Source: an uncultured bacterium
GTDB taxonomy: Bacteria; Verrucomicrobiota; Lentisphaeria; Oligosphaerales; Oligosphaeraceae
Direction of reading: 5' to 3'
Length of the DNA stretch: 5,501 nucleotides
Assembly (NCBI GenBank): GCA_900548225.1
Contig: URJM01000098.1
Span: forward strand, 1 to 5,501
Shown: positions 1-5,193 of the stretch, one piece after another
Position numbering within the stretch: the stretch's first letter is position 1
Layout of the letters: the number at the start of each line of letters is the position of its first letter
Position numbers and translations under genes: made by a program
The notes under the pieces: generated by a model
What the model was told of the DNA's origin: nothing
Databases searched by the model: none
Seen by the model: only the letters and a program-made list of their open reading frames with translations

Positions 1-17
1 CAACTGTTCCCGCCGTG

Positions 18-42
18 CTCCTCCCGTGACCCTGGGGAGGGG
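18..42 (+). other. GC-rich dyad near the window edge
   Basis: CTCCTCCC (18-25) can pair with GGGAGGGG (35-42), giving an 8-bp stem with one G-U pair around a 9-nt loop. No T-run follows, so it is a poor intrinsic terminator. It may be the end of an upstream transcript lying outside the window, or chance in GC-rich DNA. Confidence 0.2.
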
Positions 43-134
43 ATTGACATCCCGACAGAACCGCATTCCCTCTCCTGATAACGCCGGGCGGACGGCACTC
101 CCCCACGGCATCGTCTTCACAAATCCACAAAGCG

Positions 135-140
135 TACATT
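135..140 (+). promoter_or_regulatory. Possible -10 box for a leaderless U32 transcript
   Basis: TACATT fits the TANNNT form of a -10 element and ends 5 nt before the ATG at 146, so transcription would begin at or very near the start codon. No Shine-Dalgarno sequence precedes that ATG, which agrees with a leaderless mRNA. No good -35 hexamer lies 16-18 nt upstream. A TTGACA at 44-49 has no well-placed -10 partner. The call is tentative. Confidence 0.25.
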
Positions 141-145
141 CTTCT

Positions 146-2587
146 ATGGAACTTCTATCCCCTGCAGGAAATCTCGAGACCGCGGTCGCGGCATTCCAAT
201 ATGGTGCGGACGCCGTGTATGTCGGGCTGAAGCAGTTCTCCGCACGCGCCGACGCGGAGAACTTCTCCTTCGAAGACCTGGAAGTCCTGATGGGGCTGGC
301 CCATGACGACCGGGAACACCCGCGAAAGGTCTATGTGGCGCTGAACACACTGCTTCGGGAGGATGAGACGCCGCGGCTGATTCCCATTCTGATACGGCTT
401 CGTGACCTGGGGGTGGACGCGTTGATTGTCCAGGATTTGGCGACTGCGCATCTGGTGAAGACCTACTTTCCCGGGGTGCCCCTTCACGCGTCGACTCAGA
501 TGGCCGTCCACAATGTGGCGGGCATGCTGGAGTGCCGTGAGCTTGGCTTCGACCGTGTGATTGCGGCCCGTGAGCTTACGGAGGAGGAGATAGCGTCCAT
601 GTCGTCGATTCCGAACATCGAGCTGGAGGTCTTTGCCCACGGTGCGCTTTGCTACGCATACAGCGGGCTCTGCCTTCTTTCGAGCGTCCTGCACGGCCAT
701 AGCGGAAACCGCGGCGACTGCAGCTATGTCTGCCGCAACTGCTGGCGCGTCGAGGAGGACGGGGAGTGCCTCTCCGAGGGGTGCAACCTGATGTCGATGA
801 AGGACCTTGCGCTGGGAGACCTGGTGAACAAGCTGGCGGAGCTCGGCGTCGCGTCGGTCAAGATCGAGGGCAGGAAGAAGAGCCCCCTCTATGTCGCGGC
901 GGTCACAAACTACTACAGGCATCTCCTGGACGGGGATTTCCAGCCAGGGGAACGCAGACAGTGCGAAAGGGATATCAAGACAATTTTCAGCCGTCCGTGG
1001 ACGCGCTTCTGCTACAACTACTCCCACGCGACCGGGGTCACCGACATCCTGGAGACCGGCCCCAGGGGAATGCATGTCGGAACGGTCCTTGACGTGTCCG
1101 AGGGCGAGGACGGGGCGTCATGGCTGCGCTTCCAGCTCATGGGGCAGGCGCTGGAGAAGCACGACGGGCTCCAGGTGGAAGTCCCCGGCAGGGACAGGCC
1201 ATTCGGCTTCCCGGTTGACGAGATACGCCTCTTCAGCCAGGGCGGCGAGAGTTGGGAGAACGTCTTTGTCGCCGAGGATGGCGCAATCGTGGAGGTTCCC
1301 CTTCCCGAGGGTCATCCAGAGATCTATCCCGGGCAGCAGGTCTTCTGCACGTCGAGCCAGGCGGTGAAGCGCCGTTACGAGTGGCCGTCCCTGCGCCCTG
1401 CGCTGACCCGCAGCCGCCATCCCGTCTACTTTGCACTCAAGGTGGAGGAGGGCTCCCTGACCGTCGTCGCCCAGCCGACGATTGGGACCCGGGAGCTGCC
1501 CGACGTGGTGACGGAGATGAAGCTTGACGAGCCCCTGAAGCGCAGTTCCCGCAAGAGTCCCGAGGAGCTGGAGGCGGATGCCCGGAAGTGCTTTGCGAAG
1601 CTTGGGAATACTCCCTTTGACCTGGCGGATTTGCAGGTGCGCAACGAGGGCGGCTATTTCGTGCCCGTGTCGATTCTCAACGAGCTTCGCAGGTCCTCCG
1701 CCAGGGATGTGGAGGAGATGCTTTCCCGCGAGTGCGACGGCGAGGAACAGTCGATTGCCGCGTCGGAGGCGTCCTGGACTCCGCAGGCGCCCGCCGACGC
1801 CCCTGCCGCCCCGTCGTGGATTCTCAAGGTCGACCGGCCGTTTGCCCTGAATCTCTTCAAGCCCGAGGATTTCGAGGGCGTCCACGAAGTCATCCTCGAC
1901 CTGGGCAGGATGCAGGACGACGAGATTGTCCAGGGAGTCGAATATCTTTCCGGCCGTGTCGGGAAATCCCGCATGCGCCTGGCGCTGCCGCCGATTGTCA
2001 GGGAGACTGGGCGCCACGAATGGCGCAGAATCCTCCGCGAACTCTTTGTCAAGGGTTACAGGAAGTGGCAGATTTCGAACATCGGGCATCTTCCGATCCT
2101 CGCGAATGTCAGCATCACCACCTCGAATACGTCAATCACAGCGGACTGGCCGCTTTATGTGACCAATGCCGCCGCCGCGCATTTCCTGGCCGACCTGGGC
2201 ATCCAGAGGGTGACCCTCTCCCCCGACGACACGCAGGAGAACACTCTCGAGCTGCTGAAGCGCCTGGCTCCCGTCGCGGAGGTTCCGGTCTTCCAGGATA
2301 CCGCGCTGGCCATCTCCGCCGTCTGCGCAAACAGCTCCCTCAACGGCAGGTGCCCAGGGCCGGAAAACTGCGACTTCCGGGAGATGACGCTCACAAACCG
2401 CGCCGGGGAGACCCTTGTTGCGGTGAATGACGAGTGCCAGACGGTCTATCTCAGAAAGGAGCCGATGCGGAAGGACAAGGAGATCCCGAAGTTCGCCGCC
2501 GCCGGAGCCAGGTTCCTCCGGGCCGACTTCTGCTGGAGGGACTGGTCCCCCAAGTCCATAAAGAATATTTGGGATTCCCTGCGCTGA
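146..2587 (+). CDS. U32 family protein with DUF3656 and a second U32 barrel (RlhA/YdcP-like)
   Basis: Probable RNA-modification factor of the U32 family. Family members RlhA and TrhP are needed for 5-hydroxylation of a 23S rRNA cytidine and of tRNA wobble uridines; 'peptidase' is the legacy name. The protein begins MELLSPAGN, the usual U32 N-terminus, which fixes the start at 146. The frame stays open to a GTG at 26, but the added 40 residues look non-coding. Residues 161-179 match the U32 signature exactly, including C169 and C176. C192 and C196 follow as likely iron-sulfur ligands, and KIEGR is at 239-243. Residues about 425-530 resemble DUF3656 (TPF at 489-491, then a VPVSILNELRR stretch). 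An Ala/Pro-rich linker (about 531-556) leads to a second U32-like barrel (558-813) with C727, C736, C742 and C764. At 813 residues it is longer than E. coli RlhA (about 650). The family call is secure; the substrate is inferred. It is probably transcribed separately from dnaK. Confidence 0.9.
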   Translation: MELLSPAGNLETAVAAFQYGADAVYVGLKQFSARADAENFSFEDLEVLMGLAHDDREHPRKVYVALNTLLREDETPRLIPILIRLRDLGVDALIVQDLATAHLVKTYFPGVPLHASTQMAVHNVAGMLECRELGFDRVIAARELTEEEIASMSSIPNIELEVFAHGALCYAYSGLCLLSSVLHGHSGNRGDCSYVCRNCWRVEEDGECLSEGCNLMSMKDLALGDLVNKLAELGVASVKIEGRKKSPLYVAAVTNYYRHLLDGDFQPGERRQCERDIKTIFSRPWTRFCYNYSHATGVTDILETGPRGMHVGTVLDVSEGEDGASWLRFQLMGQALEKHDGLQVEVPGRDRPFGFPVDEIRLFSQGGESWENVFVAEDGAIVEVPLPEGHPEIYPGQQVFCTSSQAVKRRYEWPSLRPALTRSRHPVYFALKVEEGSLTVVAQPTIGTRELPDVVTEMKLDEPLKRSSRKSPEELEADARKCFAKLGNTPFDLADLQVRNEGGYFVPVSILNELRRSSARDVEEMLSRECDGEEQSIAASEASWTPQAPADAPAAPSWILKVDRPFALNLFKPEDFEGVHEVILDLGRMQDDEIVQGVEYLSGRVGKSRMRLALPPIVRETGRHEWRRILRELFVKGYRKWQISNIGHLPILANVSITTSNTSITADWPLYVTNAAAAHFLADLGIQRVTLSPDDTQENTLELLKRLAPVAEVPVFQDTALAISAVCANSSLNGRCPGPENCDFREMTLTNRAGETLVAVNDECQTVYLRKEPMRKDKEIPKFAAAGARFLRADFCWRDWSPKSIKNIWDSLR

Positions 2588-2631
2588 GGGACAACGGACG
2601 CCGTCGAAGTGCCGTGGGTTCCGCCCTTGTA

Positions 2632-2658
2632 GTCGCGCCCTGTGCTTCAGGGTGCGAC
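2632..2658 (+). terminator. Strong hairpin after the U32 gene (terminator or activator-binding dyad)
   Basis: GTCGCGCCCTG (2632-2642) and CAGGGTGCGAC (2648-2658) form an 11-bp stem with a single G-U pair and the 5-nt loop TGCTT, starting 44 nt after the U32 stop. The stem is terminator grade, but only AATTTG follows instead of a T-run, so termination may be partial or Rho-aided. As DNA, the same dyad is centred about 80 bp upstream of the predicted sigma-54 start, where enhancer-binding activators often bind. The sequence alone cannot separate the two roles. Confidence 0.45.
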
Positions 2659-2681
2659 AATTTGCCGCGCCTGGCGCCCTG

Positions 2682-2707
2682 TGGCACGCAGGAGGCAGTT
2701 GGCACGC
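2682..2707 (+). repeat. Tandem TGGCACGC motif, 18 bp apart
   Basis: TGGCACGC occurs at 2682-2689 and again at 2700-2707. The second copy is the -24 element of the dnaK sigma-54 promoter. The first is also followed by GC at the correct spacing (GG 2683-2684, GC 2695-2696), but its -12 region reads AGGCA instead of TTGCA, so it is probably a weak or decoy sigma-54 site. Confidence 0.5.
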
Positions 2708-2715
2708 CTCTTGCT
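2699..2715 (+). promoter_or_regulatory. Sigma-54 (RpoN) -24/-12 promoter for dnaK
   Basis: The site reads TTGGCACGCCTCTTGCT and matches the sigma-54 consensus YTGGCACG-N4-TTGCW at every defined base. The invariant GG (2701-2702) and GC (2713-2714) are separated by exactly 10 nt. The expected transcript start is near 2725-2727, giving a dnaK leader of about 45 nt that contains a strong ribosome binding site. Sigma-54 promoters need an ATP-dependent activator, so the dnaK operon is predicted to be switched by an enhancer-binding protein. No competing CIRCE or convincing sigma-70/sigma-32 promoter is seen between 2588 and 2770. Confidence 0.75.
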
Positions 2716-2753
2716 TGCTAGTGCGCTTTTATTTTGGCTCTCAAATTCAAGAC

Positions 2754-2770
2754 AAGGAGGAAACCTACTT
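2754..2770 (+). promoter_or_regulatory. dnaK ribosome binding site inside a small SD-pairing hairpin
   Basis: AAGGAGG (2754-2760) is a near-perfect Shine-Dalgarno sequence, with 10 nt between it and the ATG at 2771, and it decides the dnaK start. The seven bases directly before the ATG, CCTACTT (2764-2770), can pair back on it across an AAA loop: three pairs, one G-A mismatch, three pairs. This could mask the Shine-Dalgarno sequence at low temperature, but the stem is short and may be marginal. The binding site itself is secure; the thermosensor role is speculative. Confidence 0.6.
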
Positions 2771-4720
2771 ATGCAAAACGACAAAATCACTGGAAAAGTC
2801 CTGGGCATTGACCTGGGCACCACGAACTCCTGCATGGCGGTCATGGAAGGCTCCGAGGCGAAGGTAATTCCAAACGCCGAGGGTCACCGCACCACTCCGT
2901 CTGTGGTCGCATTCACCAAGAACGGCGAGCGTCTGGTTGGCGAGCAGGCCAAGCGCCAGGCGGTCACCAACCCCACCGGAACGATTTACTCAATCAAGCG
3001 TTTCATGGGCCGTAAGCTGAACGAGTGCCAGGAAGACGTGGCGCGTGTCCCCTTCAAGGTTGTGGCATCCCCCAACGGCGACGCCGCGGTCCAGGTGGGC
3101 GACAAGCTCTACACTCCTCCGGAAATCTCCGCAATGATTCTTCAGAAGCTGAGGACTGACGCGGAGGCATACCTGGGCGAGAAGATCACCGATGCAGTCA
3201 TCACGGTTCCTGCATACTTCAACGACAGCCAGCGCCAGGCGACCAAGGACGCCGGCAGGATTGCCGGACTCAACGTCCGCCGTATCATCAACGAACCCAC
3301 CGCCGCTTCCCTGGCATACGGCATGGACAAGAAGAAGGACGAGAAGATCGCGGTCTACGACCTTGGCGGCGGCACCTTCGATATCTCGATTCTGGATCTT
3401 GGCGAAGGCACCTGCGAAGTCATGGCGACCAATGGTGACACCCACCTTGGCGGCGACGACTTCGACGCGGCGATCATCGACTGGTTGGCGGCCGACTTCA
3501 AGGCTTCCAACGGCATCGACCTGAAGGCAGACCCGATGGCGCTGCAGCGTCTGAAGGAAGCAGCCGAGAAGGCCAAGTGCGAACTTTCCAGCGCGGCAAG
3601 CACCGAAATCAGCCTGCCGTTCATCACTGCCGACGCCACTGGCCCGAAACACCTGCAAGTCACCCTGAGCCGTGCAAAGCTCGAACAGCTCACCGGCGCC
3701 CTCTGCGAAAGAAGCAAGGCCCCGTGCCAGAACTGCCTCAGGGACGCAAAGCTCTCCAGCGGCGAAATCAACGAAGTCGTCATGGTTGGCGGCATGAGCC
3801 GTATGCCTCTGGTCAACAAGACCGCAGCCGACATCTTCGGCAAGACCCCGAACAAGAGCGTCAACCCCGACGAGTGCGTCGCAATGGGCGCTGCAATCCA
3901 GGGCGGTGTTCTTCGTGGCGAGGTCAAGGACGTGCTGCTTCTGGACGTCACTCCGCTTTCCCTGGGCATCGAGACCCTGGGCGGCGTCTTCACCAAGCTG
4001 ATCGCCAGGAACACGACCATCCCGGTCAAGAAGAGCGAAATCTTCTCGACGGCCGCCGACAACCAGCCCTCTGTTGAGATTCATGTCCTGCAGGGCGAGC
4101 GTGAGATGGCTTCCGCGAACAAGACGATCGGCGTCTTCCACCTGGACGGCATCCCGCAGGCTCCCCGTGGAGTCCCGCAGATCGAGGTCACCTTCGACAT
4201 TGACGCCAACGGCATCCTGAACGTCTCCGCAAAGGATCTTGGCACTGGCAAGGAGCAGAAGATCACGATCACCAGCTCCAGCGGTCTCTCCGAGGAGCAG
4301 ATCAAGCAGATGGTCAACGACGCCGAGGCCCACGCCGAAGAGGACAAGAAGCAGCGTGAGAAGGTCGACACCAAGAACCAGGCCGAGTCGGTTGTCTACC
4401 AGACTGAGAAGCAGCTCCAGGAGAGCGGCGACAAGATTCCAGTCGACATCAAGTCCAAGGTGGAGAGCGGAATCGCGAAGCTCAAGGACGCCATCAAGTC
4501 CGATGACACCGACCAGATGAAGTCGGCCCTTGCCGACCTGGAGAAGGACATGCACGCGTTTGCCCAGGAGCTCTACAAGAATGCGGCTCCCAACGCCGAG
4601 GCGCAGCAGTCCGCCCCGCAGGACTTCGGCGGCCAGCAGGCTCCCGGCAATGGCGGCCAGAATCCTGGCACCGCCGGCGAAGGCCCGGTCTTTGACGCCG
4701 AGTTCGACAAGAAGGACTAA
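2771..4720 (+). CDS. dnaK: Molecular chaperone DnaK (Hsp70)
   Basis: ATP-dependent Hsp70 chaperone of the cytosol. It binds exposed hydrophobic segments and works with DnaJ and GrpE, neither of which is encoded in this window. The start at 2771 follows a strong AAGGAGG; the frame is open from 2642, but that upstream part contains the promoter and leader. The protein has 649 residues, close to E. coli (638). The nucleotide-binding domain spans about 10-385, with phosphate loop GIDLGTTNSC at 12-21, the catalytic lysine equivalent K76, and DLGGGT at 197-202, where T202 matches the autophosphorylated T199 of E. coli. The segment characteristic of Gram-negative DnaK is present. The linker DVLLLDV is at 387-393, the beta substrate domain at about 397-505 and the helical lid to about 604. 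A Gln/Gly/Pro-rich disordered tail ends in VFDAEFDKKD. C312, C319 and C322 form an unusual cysteine group in the ATPase domain. It is first in an operon with groES and groEL, behind a sigma-54 promoter. Confidence 0.98.
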   Translation: MQNDKITGKVLGIDLGTTNSCMAVMEGSEAKVIPNAEGHRTTPSVVAFTKNGERLVGEQAKRQAVTNPTGTIYSIKRFMGRKLNECQEDVARVPFKVVASPNGDAAVQVGDKLYTPPEISAMILQKLRTDAEAYLGEKITDAVITVPAYFNDSQRQATKDAGRIAGLNVRRIINEPTAASLAYGMDKKKDEKIAVYDLGGGTFDISILDLGEGTCEVMATNGDTHLGGDDFDAAIIDWLAADFKASNGIDLKADPMALQRLKEAAEKAKCELSSAASTEISLPFITADATGPKHLQVTLSRAKLEQLTGALCERSKAPCQNCLRDAKLSSGEINEVVMVGGMSRMPLVNKTAADIFGKTPNKSVNPDECVAMGAAIQGGVLRGEVKDVLLLDVTPLSLGIETLGGVFTKLIARNTTIPVKKSEIFSTAADNQPSVEIHVLQGEREMASANKTIGVFHLDGIPQAPRGVPQIEVTFDIDANGILNVSAKDLGTGKEQKITITSSSGLSEEQIKQMVNDAEAHAEEDKKQREKVDTKNQAESVVYQTEKQLQESGDKIPVDIKSKVESGIAKLKDAIKSDDTDQMKSALADLEKDMHAFAQELYKNAAPNAEAQQSAPQDFGGQQAPGNGGQNPGTAGEGPVFDAEFDKKD

Positions 4721-4747
4721 TCCATAACGCAATTGAATCAGCAAGGC

Positions 4748-4784
4748 GCAGGCGACAATCGGGGTTTTCCTGGTTGCCGCCTGC
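4748..4784 (+). other. Intergenic hairpin between dnaK and groES
   Basis: GCAGGCGACAA (4748-4758) pairs with TTGCCGCCTGC (4774-4784) to give an 11-position stem with one A-C mismatch and a 15-nt loop. It is followed by AATCAACC, not a T-run, so it is unlikely to be a complete intrinsic terminator. It may be a processing or stabilising element, or a partial attenuator that sets dnaK against groESL levels. It starts 27 nt after the dnaK stop. Confidence 0.5.
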
Positions 4785-4820
4785 AATCAACCAACCCCCA
4801 CAAAAGAAAGGAATCCATAC

Positions 4821-5111
4821 ATGTCCACCATCAGACCACTAGGTGACCGTGTTTTCGTCGAGCCCGTCGAGGAGACAGTTGAGCAGAAGGGCGGCATCTA
4901 CCTGCCCGACACCGCGCGTGAGAAGCCTCTGAAGGCAAAGGTCATCTCCGTAGGCCCCGGCCGTCGTGACGACTCCGGCAAGCTTATCCCGATGGAAGTC
5001 GAGCCGGGCCAGTTTGTCCTGACCAGCAAATACGGCGGCACCGAGATCAAGATTGACGACAAGACCTACAAGATTCTCTCCAGCTCCGACATTCTCGCGG
5101 TTGTCGAGTAG
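4821..5111 (+). CDS. groES: Co-chaperonin GroES (Hsp10)
   Basis: GroES forms the heptameric lid that closes the GroEL folding cage in the cytosol. The product has 96 residues, the normal length. It starts with STIRPLGDRVFVEP, typical of the GroES beta-barrel, and contains the mobile loop that contacts GroEL (about residues 17-33). The hydrophobic tripeptide there is Ile-Tyr-Leu within GGIYLPDTA, where E. coli has Ile-Val-Leu. The C-terminal strand SSSDILAVVE is also standard. An AAAGGA ribosome binding site (4807-4812) lies 8 nt before the ATG. The gene lies 100 nt after dnaK and 82 nt before groEL. No separate convincing promoter is seen in front of it, so it is probably transcribed from the dnaK promoter, with a hairpin in between. 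Confidence 0.98.
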   Translation: MSTIRPLGDRVFVEPVEETVEQKGGIYLPDTAREKPLKAKVISVGPGRRDDSGKLIPMEVEPGQFVLTSKYGGTEIKIDDKTYKILSSSDILAVVE

Positions 5112-5119
5112 GCAATGCC

Positions 5120-5148
5120 TTTTTCGGGGCATCCCTTGCCCCGGAAGG
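5120..5148 (+). other. Intergenic hairpin between groES and groEL
   Basis: GGGGCA (5126-5131) and TGCCCC (5137-5142) form a core stem around the 5-nt loop TCCCT. Pairing extends outward through C5125-G5143 and then A-U and G-U pairs to 5120 and 5148, about 12 pairs in all. No T-run follows on the + strand. It begins 8 nt after the groES stop. Such a structure can guide mRNA cleavage or protect one half of a groESL transcript; that role is inferred here. Confidence 0.45.
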
Positions 5149-5193
5149 ACAGGTTAGTTTTCAGCAATCAAATCCTTAGGAGTATAGAAAACA

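Noticed and set aside
44..81. TTGACA at 44-49 with TGATAA at 76-81 as a promoter
   Set aside because: The spacer is 26 nt, far outside the usual 16-18, and no other -10 box fits the TTGACA.
26..145. N-terminal extension of the U32 protein from a GTG at 26
   Set aside because: The 40 added residues have no U32 homology features and no ribosome binding site. The canonical family N-terminus MELLSPAGN begins at 146.
155..1075. 306-codon antisense frame opposite the U32 gene
   Set aside because: It mirrors the codon phase of a confirmed gene, has no family motif and overlaps the conserved U32 barrel entirely.
1118..2089. 323-codon antisense frame opposite the U32 gene
   Set aside because: Same cause as above: GC-rich third positions keep the opposite frame open. 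No recognisable product.
2642..2770. N-terminal extension of DnaK
   Set aside because: This stretch includes the sigma-54 promoter and the leader, and the strong Shine-Dalgarno sequence sits just before the ATG at 2771, where DnaK homology begins.
4733..4759. Possible sigma-70 promoter for groES (TTGAAT, then GACAAT)
   Set aside because: The spacer is only 15 nt, the -10 match is weak, and the -10 overlaps the left arm of the intergenic hairpin.
2990..4786. 598-codon open frame antisense to dnaK
   Set aside because: Long antisense frames opposite Hsp70 genes are a known by-product of strongly biased codons (G/C third positions). The translation shows low-complexity Leu/Val/Asp/Gly runs, no recognisable domain and no ribosome binding site of note. 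The + strand DnaK is unambiguous.
2588..5193. CIRCE operator (TTAGCACTC-N9-GAGTGCTAA) or sigma-32 promoter
   Set aside because: I looked for both in all three intergenic gaps and found neither half of CIRCE and no CTTGAAA/CCCCAT pair at correct spacing.
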